Source: Pedobacter sp. Leaf194
GTDB lineage: Bacteria > Bacteroidota > Bacteroidia > Sphingobacteriales > Sphingobacteriaceae
Length of the DNA stretch: 64,000 nt
Assembly (NCBI RefSeq): GCF_001423945.1
Contig: NZ_LMPU01000012.1
Span: 62,001-126,000, forward strand
Direction of reading: 5' to 3'
Shown here: positions 38,564 to 47,452 of the stretch, piece by piece
Layout: every line of letters begins with the position of its first letter
How positions within the stretch are numbered: the first letter of the stretch is position 1
The notes under the pieces: generated by a model
Databases searched by the model: none
Seen by the model: the letters and a program-made list of their open reading frames with translations, nothing else
What the model was told of the DNA's origin: nothing
Made by a program: the position numbers and the translations under genes

Positions 38564-39634
38564 ATGACTATCGCCGAACACTTTCCGATTTTAAAAAATT
38601 ACACTTACTTGAACACCGCATATTCTGGCTTACTATCTACCGAGATAGCGAAATGGCGCAGGGCGCATGATGAAAGCTTTGTTAGTGAAGGCAGTATTTT
38701 CAGAGCCGATAGTCTGGTGGTTATGGAAGAACTCAGGAAAAATCTATCGGAAACATTCGCAGTAAAAAAAGAGAATACATTTCTGACATCAAACTTTTCG
38801 GGTGGATTTAACACCATTTTAAACGGCATTGAAAAGGGCAATAAATTTCTTTTACTCGAAGAAGATTATCCATCATTAAGTTATCCGGTAAAGAGTGCCG
38901 GCTTCGAATATCTCGAAATTCCGATTACTGCTAATCTTGAAGCGGATATTATAAACGCTATAACGAATTTTAAGCCCACTGTTTTCGCTTTTAGCATGGT
39001 CCAATATATCAGCGGACTAAAAATGCAAAGTGATTTCCTTAAAAAATTAAAAGCCAATTTCCCCAACATAATTTTAATTGCCGATGGAACGCAGTTTTTA
39101 GGTACAGGGCAATTTGATTTTGAAGCATCCGGATTGGATATGTTGATTGGAAGTGGCTACAAATGGTTGCTTGGCGGATACGGTAATGGTTACATTTTTC
39201 TTTCAGATGCGGCAAGAGAATTTATCTATAAACACAAAAAAGACATTGCATTACCTGCGTTACCATTTTTAGCCGGTCGGGATTACCTTTCGCTAACTTT
39301 AGAATCTGGCCATTTGGATAGTTTAAATTTGGGAACCTTAAACCAGGGACTAAACCTACTGAAAACGATAGGATTGGAAGTTGTGGAGGAAAGTATTGAA
39401 GCCTTGGCCAACAAAGCCAGAATTGCGCTTCACAAAAAGGGTTTGCTGGCAGATTGGATGCTTGAACGACCTGAGCAATCTTCAATTATGAGCTTACAGC
39501 TTAGCCAAACACTTGTTGAAAAGTTGGATGATGAAAAAATCCTCGTTTCGCCCAGGGGAACGGGTACGAGGATATCTTTTCACTTTTACAATACCGAAGA
39601 CGATTTGAATCGCCTTTTAGACGTTTTGCGTTAG
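38564..39634 (+). CDS. Class-V aminotransferase-fold PLP enzyme, EgtE-like C-S lyase candidate
   Basis: 356 residues. Fold-type I, class V: PLP-anchoring Asp174 in IADGTQF and Schiff-base Lys200 in GSGYKWLLGGYGNG, with TSNFSGGFNTI as phosphate-binding region. The family includes cysteine desulfurases, kynureninases and EgtE, the C-S lyase that splits hercynyl-cysteine sulfoxide to ergothioneine. The gene sits tail-to-tail with egtD, their stop codons overlapping by 4 bp, and the last ergothioneine step is otherwise missing here. EgtE is therefore my best call, by context. A general aminotransferase role remains possible. Confidence 0.72.
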   Translation: MTIAEHFPILKNYTYLNTAYSGLLSTEIAKWRRAHDESFVSEGSIFRADSLVVMEELRKNLSETFAVKKENTFLTSNFSGGFNTILNGIEKGNKFLLLEEDYPSLSYPVKSAGFEYLEIPITANLEADIINAITNFKPTVFAFSMVQYISGLKMQSDFLKKLKANFPNIILIADGTQFLGTGQFDFEASGLDMLIGSGYKWLLGGYGNGYIFLSDAAREFIYKHKKDIALPALPFLAGRDYLSLTLESGHLDSLNLGTLNQGLNLLKTIGLEVVEESIEALANKARIALHKKGLLADWMLERPEQSSIMSLQLSQTLVEKLDDEKILVSPRGTGTRISFHFYNTEDDLNRLLDVLR

Positions 39635-40602
39635 GCAACTTCCCAAATGGCGTCTACAAAGTACCCTTGCTCATCGGAAAAATATGCCGCTACTTTAAAG
39701 CCTGATAAACCTGCAAGTTCTTCGATTTCCTGCTGAGCATATTTCTGCGAAATTTCCATCAAAATATATTCGTCTTTTTCGAGGTTAAACGTAGAGTTTC
39801 CGATTTTCACCGTTTGCTTTTCCAAACTAATCAGGTAGCTTTTGCATTCGCCAGTTTCCGGATTATAGCTTGCATAATGTTCGAAACCATCAATGTTAAA
39901 ATCACCGCCCAATTCGCGGTTTATTCGGCTTAAAAGGTTTAGATTGAATGCCCGGGTTATGCCTCCTTTATCGTTATAAGCGGCTAATATCTTCTTTGGA
40001 TTTTTCTTTAAGTCAAAGCCAATAATTAAAATATCGTTTAGTGATAACAACGCTTTCAGGTTGATGCAAAATTCCCTGGCTTCATCCACACTCATGTTTC
40101 CTATGTTAGCACCCATAAACAGCACCACTTTTTTCCGGGTAGAAATTTCCGTTGCTTTCTGCAACATTTCGAAATAGTCGCCGTTTAGCCCCTGAAGATT
40201 AAGCGTTGGAAATATCGCCGGCAACTTGTCTTCCAGTTCGGAAATAACATGTGCTGAAATATCGATTGGAAAATATTTAAAATCCATATTTTTATCAATC
40301 AACGTCTTTAGCAAATGAATGGATTTTGTTGCATCGCCTGCGCCAAGTTCAATTAAATCAAATCCACTACCATCAGCTGCTATTGTATTTACAATTTCGG
40401 CTGACTGGCGTTTCATAATCTCCATTTCTGCATTGGTTAGATAATATTCGTCCATATCCATAATCTGCTGAAAAATAAGATCTCCGGCTTCATCATAAAA
40501 ATATTTAGAATACATTCGTTTTGGCTCTGTGCTAAGACCTTCCAAAGTTTCTGTCAGAAATTGCGTATTGGTTATTGTTGGTTGTTCGGTAGAAATGATC
40601 AT
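39631..40602 (-). CDS. egtD: L-histidine N-alpha-methyltransferase
   Basis: 323 residues. SAM-dependent enzyme that methylates histidine three times to hercynine, the first step to ergothioneine. Marks of the EgtD family are YFYDEAGDLIFQQIMDM and DEYYLTNAE near residues 34-58 (conserved tyrosines of the histidine pocket), SAM motif IELGAGDATKS at 84-94, LFMGANIGNM near residue 150, and a C-terminal DEYILMEISQKY. Length is typical. 6 bp after egtB, last gene of the five-gene operon. Confidence 0.95.
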   Translation of the reverse strand: MIISTEQPTITNTQFLTETLEGLSTEPKRMYSKYFYDEAGDLIFQQIMDMDEYYLTNAEMEIMKRQSAEIVNTIAADGSGFDLIELGAGDATKSIHLLKTLIDKNMDFKYFPIDISAHVISELEDKLPAIFPTLNLQGLNGDYFEMLQKATEISTRKKVVLFMGANIGNMSVDEAREFCINLKALLSLNDILIIGFDLKKNPKKILAAYNDKGGITRAFNLNLLSRINRELGGDFNIDGFEHYASYNPETGECKSYLISLEKQTVKIGNSTFNLEKDEYILMEISQKYAQQEIEELAGLSGFKVAAYFSDEQGYFVDAIWEVA

Positions 40603-40608
40603 AAAATT

Positions 40609-41760
40609 CTATTTAGCAAGGCGAATACCCGTGTATTGCCATCTTAAATTAGGGTGAAAAAAATTTCGGTAGGTTATGCGACTGTGTTGTTCTGGTGTGG
40701 CAATGGATGCGCCCCGCAAAACTTTCTGGTTGACCATAAATTTGCCGTTGTATTCGCCAATCGCCCCTGGCGCTTTGCTAAAACCCGGGTAAGGCAGGTA
40801 TGCACTTTCTGTCCACTCCCATCGTTCGCCCCAACTAAAATGCTTCGCCGAAACTTCCCATTCAAACTCGGTGGGTAAACGCATACCTTTCCAGCTGGCA
40901 AATGCATAGGCTTCATAATAGCTGATATGTGTTAGCGGCTGATTTGGGTCTACTACTTTTAATCCCTGAAGTGTATAATTGTGCCAGTTTCCGTTAATTT
41001 TATGCCAGTACATCGGTGCTTCGATATGACTGGTATTCACCCAGTCCCAACCCTCGGCATGCCAAAGATTGAAATTTTTGTAGCCGCCATCCTCGATAAA
41101 TGCAATATAATCCTCATTAGATACCAGCGAACTGCTAATCGAAAAATTGTTTAGGTAAACCTTATGGCGGTTAAGTTCATTATCGAAACAAAACCCCTCA
41201 CCGTTAAAACCAATATCGTAAACGCCTTCTTCGATAGTTAAAAACCTTTGTTCGTTTTGCGATGGACTTAAAACTTCGGTTTTCTGCTCATGATAAACGG
41301 GAAACAACGGGTTGTTTCCAAGAATAAATTTGATGTCAGTTAAAAGCAGTTCCTGATGTTGTTGCTCGTGATTGAAGCCTAAGACTATTAATTCATAAAC
41401 ATCGTTTCCAACTTCATCTGATAAGAATTTAACCATCGCTTCATCCACATAGCTACGGTACTTGTAAATATCGTTTACGCTGGGCCTGCTAAGATTTCCT
41501 CTGTCTGTGCGAATAACCCGATTACCAATAGTTTCGTAATAGCTATTAAAAACGAAGTTATAATTATCATCGTATACCTGGTAACCTGGCGAGAATGCTT
41601 TCAATAAAAAGGTTTCGAAAAACCATGTGGTATGGCCCAAATGCCATTTCGGGGGACTAACATCCACAACTGGCTGAACAACATAATCTTCGGCTTGTAA
41701 GGGCTGGCAAAGTTCTTCAGAATACTTTCTGATGCTCAGGTATTTTTCAACAAGATTCAT
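40609..41760 (-). CDS. egtB: Ergothioneine biosynthesis protein EgtB (sulfoxide synthase)
   Basis: 383 residues. Non-haem iron enzyme joining a thiol (cysteine or gamma-glutamylcysteine) to C2 of hercynine with oxygen. The N-terminal DinB-like domain provides the 3-His iron site: His43 in WHLGHTTWFF, and His131 and His135 in GFNHEQQHQE. The C-terminal FGE-sulfatase-like domain (about residues 195-383) has YEAYAFASWKGMRLPTEFEWE and WEWTESAY. No egtA or egtC is in the window, so direct use of cysteine would fit, but that is inference. The related SenA/OvoA enzymes share the architecture; egtD beside it favours ergothioneine. Start overlaps the transporter stop by 1 bp. Confidence 0.92.
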   Translation of the reverse strand: MNLVEKYLSIRKYSEELCQPLQAEDYVVQPVVDVSPPKWHLGHTTWFFETFLLKAFSPGYQVYDDNYNFVFNSYYETIGNRVIRTDRGNLSRPSVNDIYKYRSYVDEAMVKFLSDEVGNDVYELIVLGFNHEQQHQELLLTDIKFILGNNPLFPVYHEQKTEVLSPSQNEQRFLTIEEGVYDIGFNGEGFCFDNELNRHKVYLNNFSISSSLVSNEDYIAFIEDGGYKNFNLWHAEGWDWVNTSHIEAPMYWHKINGNWHNYTLQGLKVVDPNQPLTHISYYEAYAFASWKGMRLPTEFEWEVSAKHFSWGERWEWTESAYLPYPGFSKAPGAIGEYNGKFMVNQKVLRGASIATPEQHSRITYRNFFHPNLRWQYTGIRLAK

Positions 41761-43328
41761 TAATTTTTATCGAGATAATTCTTAAGGTCTGTAATGGTAT
41801 TAACATTTAGCTGGGCCGATTGTTTTTGCCTCATCATTAAAGCATATGAATTGTTAAAACCAATTGGTTTTAACCACTTAATGTTATATTTTTTCAAAAA
41901 TTCTGCACGCACGTAGCGGTAAGTTTCATCCCTATCCGACGAAATTTTTGTAACAAGTTTGGCATCAGGTTTCAAAATTGCCAGTAACCCGGTGCCAGTG
42001 TATTCGGGGTAAAAATCTATCTGGTTGTTTACTAAGGCATCGAAACAGATTTTTGTTCCGCCTAAACCTGTCTTTGTTTCTACCTGATAATCTGTGTTTC
42101 CTTTGATAAGCATGCTGTAAATCTCCGCGAGGATATATTGTTCGCCAAAAATTTTTGAACCAATTTTTACGGTCCCCATATTGCCATTGCGTGGGGTTTT
42201 ATATAGCTTATTTTTAATCAGAAAGTCCTTTGCAACCTGCGTCGGTGTTTGGTGAAGATAGTCGGTCCGGTAATTCAAATCCGTCATGATGGAATCTGTA
42301 ATTTTACCAGCTAAAAGATTTAAGGCATCCTCCAGTCCGGGCAGTTTTTTTAAGGAAGACTGCAGCACAATTGGCGCTGCATAATACGGAGGAAAGATTC
42401 CCTTATTATCTTTCAAAATTTTCAGGTCGAATGCTTTCAGTCTTCCGTCCGTAGAATAGCCGCTAATTACATCCAGCTCTTTCGAATAAGCAGCCTGATA
42501 CATCACTGCATCGCTAATGACAACCGTTTGTATTTTAAGGCCGTAAGCAGATTTTAATCCCAAATCGCCATCTTGTCTACCCATAAATTCTGGCGTAAAA
42601 CCGGCTTTTAAACCTGAACCATATGCAGAAGGTAAAATGTATAACGCACTAAATAAAACCAAAGCAACAGGAAAAGCCGTTAAAATCCTTCGAAGCTTTT
42701 TAAAATCAAGCCGTTGAATGATTGAAAGAAGTGCATCCAATATAATAGCGAGGAGCGCCGCTGGGATTGCCCCTGCCAAAATCATATTGGTATTGTTAAG
42801 CGAAATGCCTCCAAAAATGAATTCGCCCAAACCACCCGCAGCGATATAAGAAGCAAGCGTGGCTACGCCAACATTTATTACAGTAGCTGTTCGTATCCCA
42901 GCCAGAATAACGGGCATTGCCAATGGAAGTTCAATTTTAAGTAGTATCTGTAATTTACTCATCCCCAGTGCGTTTGCAGCCTCGGTAATGTGTTTATCAA
43001 TACCAATAATTCCGGTGTAAGTGTTTCTAATAATTGGCAACAAAGCATAGATAAGCAGCGCTACAATTGCAGGTTTAGCGCCTATGCCCAAAAGGGGAAT
43101 CATAAACCCAAGTAAAGCGATGCTCGGAACGGTTTGTAATACTCCGGCAATACCTAAAATGGTGCCCGACAGTTTTCTTTTCCGGGCAATTAAAATACCC
43201 AGAGGCAAGCCTATGGCAATTGCGAAGAGCAAGGAAATGAAGGTTAAGCCGATGTGCTGTAAAGTTTGGTTAAGCAATTTATCCGATTCCATGGACATGA
43301 ATTGCCACAATGTTTGCTGCTCACTCAT
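41760..43328 (-). CDS. ABC transporter permease fused to a circularly permuted substrate-binding domain (EgtU-like)
   Basis: 522 residues. Residues 15-215 are an OpuCB/EgtU-type permease with the EAA-like loop EAANALGMSKLQILLKIELP. A further membrane helix (218-234) leads to a QAT-type binding domain of about 285 residues. Its blocks are in an unusual order: FTPEFMGRQDG (244), ISGYSTDGR (288), FPPYYAAP (312), then the junction TPTQVAKDFLIKNKLYKTPR (361-380), and only then GSKIFGEQYILAEIY (390), PEYTGTG (441), GFNNSYAL (490) and TITDLK (511). In OpuCC and EgtU the second group comes first, so this domain is circularly permuted. Context with egtB and egtD suggests ergothioneine uptake; betaine-type ligands are the alternative. 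Confidence 0.88.
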   Translation of the reverse strand: MSEQQTLWQFMSMESDKLLNQTLQHIGLTFISLLFAIAIGLPLGILIARKRKLSGTILGIAGVLQTVPSIALLGFMIPLLGIGAKPAIVALLIYALLPIIRNTYTGIIGIDKHITEAANALGMSKLQILLKIELPLAMPVILAGIRTATVINVGVATLASYIAAGGLGEFIFGGISLNNTNMILAGAIPAALLAIILDALLSIIQRLDFKKLRRILTAFPVALVLFSALYILPSAYGSGLKAGFTPEFMGRQDGDLGLKSAYGLKIQTVVISDAVMYQAAYSKELDVISGYSTDGRLKAFDLKILKDNKGIFPPYYAAPIVLQSSLKKLPGLEDALNLLAGKITDSIMTDLNYRTDYLHQTPTQVAKDFLIKNKLYKTPRNGNMGTVKIGSKIFGEQYILAEIYSMLIKGNTDYQVETKTGLGGTKICFDALVNNQIDFYPEYTGTGLLAILKPDAKLVTKISSDRDETYRYVRAEFLKKYNIKWLKPIGFNNSYALMMRQKQSAQLNVNTITDLKNYLDKN

Positions 43329-44281
43329 GGCTGCAAATGTTTTTTGTATTCATTAAAAGCTTTAGATAATTCGTTAAAGTTTACCACTTTACGTTCATCG
43401 TTTTTGTTAACGAAGCTCAGCTCTGTTGTGCCTTTTGAGGAAAGCATTTCCATAACCGACCAGATAGTCATCGCTGGGTTTAAGGCTTTTGCATCATTGT
43501 TCGCGGCATTCGGAAGATTGGGCCAGAGGTCAGATATTTTAATAACCTTAAACTCCAGCGCCAGGCGCTGGCCGTCTAAAAATTTCCTGGCAAAATCATT
43601 CGCCGGTTTAAATAACAAATCCTTTGGCGTGCCAATTTGCTTAATTTCACCTCTATCCATCAAACAAATCCGGTCGGCAAGTTCGAAAGCTTCAAGCACA
43701 TCGTGGGTTACCATCACAATTGTTTTTCGCTTTAATTCTTCCAACTCTTTAAATTCTTCCTGAATTTTTGACCGGGTAACATTATCGAGGGCGCCAAAGG
43801 GTTCATCCATTAATAATATCGCGGGGTTGGCAACTAATGCTCTTGCCAAACCAATTCGTTGTTGTTGGCCACCACTAAGCTGACTGGGAAAAAGCTGTAA
43901 GATGTTTTCCGGCAGATGAAGTTTTTTCAACAAGTCATAAATCCTGTCAGCAGTTTTTTTCTTTTCCCACTTTAGCAACTTAGGTACAACTGAAATATTT
44001 TCTTCGATGGTATAGTGTGGAAAAAGTCCTATGTTTTGCATCACATAACCTATTCCACGCCTCAGATTTTCCGGATTTTGTTGCAGAACATCGGCTTCGT
44101 TAATCAAAATCTGACCTCCGTCCGGCTCAATTAATCGGTTTATCATTTTTAGGGTAGTCGTTTTGCCGCAGCCACTTGTGCCAAGCAAAACCAAATTTTC
44201 ACCCTCCTCAACCTTGAAAGACACTTTATTAACGGCTATCGTATCGCCATATTTTTTACTTACTTGCTTGAGCTCAATCAT
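43325..44281 (-). CDS. ABC transporter ATP-binding protein (EgtV/OpuCA-like)
   Basis: 318 residues. Walker A LGTSGCGKTTT (33-43), Q-loop YVMQNIGLFPHY, signature LSGGQQQR, Walker B AILLMDEPFGALD and switch histidine VMVTHD. The NBD is of the quaternary-amine/OpuCA type, but the C-terminal part (about 245-318) is short and does not look like an intact pair of CBS domains. It overlaps the permease gene by 4 bp (ATGA), so the two form one importer. It would drive uptake of the ligand caught by the permuted binding domain. Confidence 0.92.
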   Translation of the reverse strand: MIELKQVSKKYGDTIAVNKVSFKVEEGENLVLLGTSGCGKTTTLKMINRLIEPDGGQILINEADVLQQNPENLRRGIGYVMQNIGLFPHYTIEENISVVPKLLKWEKKKTADRIYDLLKKLHLPENILQLFPSQLSGGQQQRIGLARALVANPAILLMDEPFGALDNVTRSKIQEEFKELEELKRKTIVMVTHDVLEAFELADRICLMDRGEIKQIGTPKDLLFKPANDFARKFLDGQRLALEFKVIKISDLWPNLPNAANNDAKALNPAMTIWSVMEMLSSKGTTELSFVNKNDERKVVNFNELSKAFNEYKKHLQP

Positions 44282-44284
44282 TAC

Positions 44285-45673
44285 TTAATCTTCAATCTTC
44301 ATAAAAAGGTTGTTCAGAGACTCTGAATAAGTTGGATGGGCAAAAACGCAAAAGCGAATTCTATCGTAGGTAATGCCACCTTCCATAGCCATTTGCAGAA
44401 CAGACATCACTTCGCCACCTTCGGAACCTAAAATTGCGGCGCCTAAAATTTTCTTAGTTTTCACATCTACAATTGCCTTCATTAAGCCAAGTGTTTCACC
44501 CGTTTCTATACCACGGGCAACGTTCGACATTGGCAAAACAGCAACCTTATAATTCAGTTTCTGTTCTTTTGCCTCCATTTCTGATAAGCCAATCCTGCCC
44601 AACTGCGGGTCTGTAAACATGCAATATGGCACTGGCCTGTCGTTAATGCCATAATTTGTGCCTTCAATTAAATTCCTGAAAACAATTGTATAATCATTAT
44701 AGGCAATGTGTGTAAATGCCGGGCCACCCTTTACGTCGCCTAATGCATAAATTCCTTTCACATTCGTCTCCAGTTTGTTATTCACAATCACATGCCCTTT
44801 TTCATCGGTTTTTACGCCACAGGCCTTCAGATTTAGTGCCTCAGTTTGGGGCACTCTGCCAACTGCAACTAAAACATGACTTGCCTTAACGTGCTTGGCT
44901 ACGCTACCTGATTTCACTTCGATACTAATATCATTTTTGCTTTTCTCTGAGATGCGTTTTACCTCGGCGTTTGTAATAATTTCAATTTCTTCGGCCTGAA
45001 GAATGTCTGTTAACGAAGCAGATAAATCCTTATCCTCTCTCGACAATATGGATTCTGACTTTTCTATAATGGTAACCTTACTTCCAAAACGGCTAAACAT
45101 TTGCCCAAATTCCAAGCCGATATAGTTACCACCAATAACAACCAGGTGTTCTGGTACGCTTTCCAGCTCGAGAATACTTGTGGATGTTAGGAAGTTGGTT
45201 TCATCCAGGCCTTCAATTCCTGGAATTGCTGTTTTGGCACCCGTGTTGATGAAAATCCAGTCGGCAGTCAGGGTCTCCTCACCTCCAGCATTTAAAATAA
45301 TTTTAAGTTCTTTCTCTGCACTGAAACTGGCTTCTCCCATAAAAAGAGTTAAGCCCTTTGTTTTTTCAATTCCTTCTTCTGATGATGTTCTAAACTGTTT
45401 TACAATAGCATCTTTACGCTGCTTAATTTTTTTCAGATTGACTTTAACAGAACCAATTTCTACGCCAAGCGCTTCAGATTTACGGGCACTGAAGGCCATT
45501 TTAGCGGAAGCGACCATTGCTTTGGTTGGCGTACAGCCATCATTTATACAGGTGCCGCCCACTAATCTTTTTTCTATAATCGCAGTCTTTTTCCCTGCCA
45601 AAGCCAGTTTTTTCGCTAAAGGCACACCAGCCTGGCCAGCCCCGATAATTATTGCATCAAAGTGTTTCATCAT
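44285..45673 (-). CDS. FAD-dependent pyridine-nucleotide disulfide oxidoreductase
   Basis: 462 residues of the mercuric reductase/dihydrolipoamide dehydrogenase class. FAD site IIIGAGQAGVPLAKKLA near residue 7, redox-active pair in GGTCINDGCTPTKA (CxxxxC), NAD(P)H site VVIGGNYIGLEFGQMF near residue 178, second FAD contact YALGDVKGGPAFTHIA, and the C-terminal dimer-interface HPTYSE, replacing the usual HAHPT(L/M)SE. No N-terminal metal-binding domain, so mercury is unlikely. It is first in the operon with the EgtU/V-like transporter and egtBD (3-bp gap), which suggests a thiol or thione redox role, for example reduction of ergothioneine disulfide. That role is inference. Confidence 0.85.
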   Translation of the reverse strand: MMKHFDAIIIGAGQAGVPLAKKLALAGKKTAIIEKRLVGGTCINDGCTPTKAMVASAKMAFSARKSEALGVEIGSVKVNLKKIKQRKDAIVKQFRTSSEEGIEKTKGLTLFMGEASFSAEKELKIILNAGGEETLTADWIFINTGAKTAIPGIEGLDETNFLTSTSILELESVPEHLVVIGGNYIGLEFGQMFSRFGSKVTIIEKSESILSREDKDLSASLTDILQAEEIEIITNAEVKRISEKSKNDISIEVKSGSVAKHVKASHVLVAVGRVPQTEALNLKACGVKTDEKGHVIVNNKLETNVKGIYALGDVKGGPAFTHIAYNDYTIVFRNLIEGTNYGINDRPVPYCMFTDPQLGRIGLSEMEAKEQKLNYKVAVLPMSNVARGIETGETLGLMKAIVDVKTKKILGAAILGSEGGEVMSVLQMAMEGGITYDRIRFCVFAHPTYSESLNNLFMKIED

Positions 45674-45804
45674 TTATTTTTTTTTGCGGGACAGATTACC
45701 CAAAACGCTTAAGCATAACCTGAATATCGACTCAATGTTTCAATTTATGCACAACCGATAAACTTTAAGGTTAAATTGCTAGCTTTAGTTCTAAATATAA
45801 TAAT

Positions 45805-47391
45805 ATGAGCCAGCAAAAACAAAAACCAAAGAATTGTTACATCAAAGCGATGATGTTTTCTTGTCTTTTGTTATTTACAAATCAGTTATTTGCACAAAAG
45901 GAACTGAGTCCGAGGCAAACTTACCCGGGCCTGTTTGAGCAGGTTCAAATGGCAAGAGTTTATCCTGATAGTAAATCCTTCGCCGATGCAATTCCTAAAA
46001 TGCAACCTGCGGAAATTATGGCGGCCTACAAAGCCCAAAAAGATTTAAAGGAGTTCAATATAAAAGCTTTTGCAGACGCACATTTCTCCATGCCCGAAAA
46101 CCATAACGCCGTTTACCAATCAGATATAAATGCAGGTATAGAAAAGCATTTAGATACGCTTTGGACAGTTCTTAAACGAAACCCTGATACCCTGTCTAAA
46201 TTTCAAACTTCTCTTCTCCCCTTACCCAAACCCTATATTGTGCCAGGCGGCCGTTTTCGCGAAATCTATTATTGGGATTCATACTTTACCATGCTCGGCT
46301 TGCAAAAGGCAGGGAAAACGGATATCATGAAAGATATGATCGATAATTTCGCCTACCTTATAAATAAATATGGCTTTATCCCGAACGGCAATAGAAGTTA
46401 TTATTTAACCCGATCGCAACCGCCTTTTTTTGCGGCCATGGTTGAGCTATTTACCGAAAATAACACGAGCACAAAATTAAGCAGTTATAAAGAGGCACTT
46501 GAGAAGGAGTACGAATTCTGGATGAAAGGTTCCGCAGGGTTGAAAAACGGACAAGCAGCAAATCACACCGTGAAATTGCCAGATGGAACATTGTTAAACC
46601 GATATTACGACGCGGGCGACCAACCCCGTGAAGAATCTTACCGGGAAGACTTTGAGGCCGCCAGGCACACAAAACAAGCGCCCTCAGCATTTCTTCGTAA
46701 TGTGCGGTCTGCAGCAGAATCTGGCTGGGATTTCAGTAGCAGATGGTTTGCTGATGGAAAGAGTTTTAACCAGATTATAACTACAGATCTACTTCCGGTT
46801 GATTTAAACACGCTGGTTTACAATCTGGAAATGGCGATTGCACAGGCAAATAAAGAAACCGGCGATGAGGCAAGGGCTATTTTATTCTCTGCAAAAGCCA
46901 GCAAACGAAAGGCTGCCATTTTAAAATATTTCTGGAACCCCGGCGAAAACTTCTTTACAGACTACAACTGGAAAACTAAACGCCTATCAAACCAAATTAC
47001 TCTGGCTGCTTCCTTTCCGCTTTATTTTAAACTCGCTACCGCGGGCCAGGCTAAAGAAGTTTCAAAACGGATTGAAAAGGATTTTTTAAAATCTGGTGGA
47101 TTAATTTCTACATTGACAACAACGAAAGAACAATGGGATGCCCCGAACGCGTGGGCGCCACTACAATACATCAGCATTCAGGGATTACGAAATTACCGCT
47201 ACAATACACTGGCCGACACCATAACCAACAGGTGGGTTAAACAGAACATTGCTGTTTTTAAAGAGACGGGGAAATTGATGGAAAAATACAATGTCGTTGA
47301 AACCTCAAGCAAAGGTGGTGGCGGAGAGTATCCTTTGCAGGATGGCTTCGGCTGGACAAATGGTGTACTCTTAAAGCTTTTAAAAAAGTAA
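45805..47391 (+). CDS. treA: Alpha,alpha-trehalase, GH37
   Basis: 528 residues. Hydrolyses trehalose to two glucose. Both family signatures are present: PGGRFREIYYWDSYF near residue 148 and QWDAPNAWAPLQY near residue 440. FIPNGNRSYYLTRSQPP and GAGDQPRE-like DAGDQPREESYREDFE carry the conserved acid. A signal peptide lies after a short polar start (MSQQKQKPKN, then a hydrophobic stretch ending NQLFAQ), so it is periplasmic. It is convergent with the GH65 gene and divergent from the ergothioneine operon. The 131-bp upstream region shows no exact consensus promoter; TAGCTTTA near 45780 is one base off. Confidence 0.95.
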   Translation: MSQQKQKPKNCYIKAMMFSCLLLFTNQLFAQKELSPRQTYPGLFEQVQMARVYPDSKSFADAIPKMQPAEIMAAYKAQKDLKEFNIKAFADAHFSMPENHNAVYQSDINAGIEKHLDTLWTVLKRNPDTLSKFQTSLLPLPKPYIVPGGRFREIYYWDSYFTMLGLQKAGKTDIMKDMIDNFAYLINKYGFIPNGNRSYYLTRSQPPFFAAMVELFTENNTSTKLSSYKEALEKEYEFWMKGSAGLKNGQAANHTVKLPDGTLLNRYYDAGDQPREESYREDFEAARHTKQAPSAFLRNVRSAAESGWDFSSRWFADGKSFNQIITTDLLPVDLNTLVYNLEMAIAQANKETGDEARAILFSAKASKRKAAILKYFWNPGENFFTDYNWKTKRLSNQITLAASFPLYFKLATAGQAKEVSKRIEKDFLKSGGLISTLTTTKEQWDAPNAWAPLQYISIQGLRNYRYNTLADTITNRWVKQNIAVFKETGKLMEKYNVVETSSKGGGGEYPLQDGFGWTNGVLLKLLKK

Positions 47392-47411
47392 AATCGATTG
47401 TTATTAGTTAA

Positions 47412-47439
47412 ACTTGTCTGGATATCCCTCCAGACAAGT
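47412..47439. terminator. Hairpin between trehalase and GH65 genes
   Basis: ACTTGTCTGGA/TCCAGACAAGT, a perfect 11-bp stem with a 6-nt loop, in the 61-bp convergent gap. T tracts are short on both sides (CTTTTC on plus, TTTAAC on minus). It probably serves both genes. Confidence 0.8.
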
Positions 47440-47452
47440 CTTTTCGAAATAT

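Noticed and set aside
43266-43763. A 165-codon plus-strand frame over the start of the permease and end of the ATPase gene
   Set aside because: It crosses two well-supported genes in antisense and has no family features.
44285-45673. Mercuric reductase (merA)
   Set aside because: No N-terminal HMA domain, no C-terminal cysteine pair, no mer genes nearby.
45180-45761. A 193-codon plus-strand frame
   Set aside because: It lies antisense to the disulfide oxidoreductase, whose motifs are complete, and the antisense protein has no recognisable family or signal.
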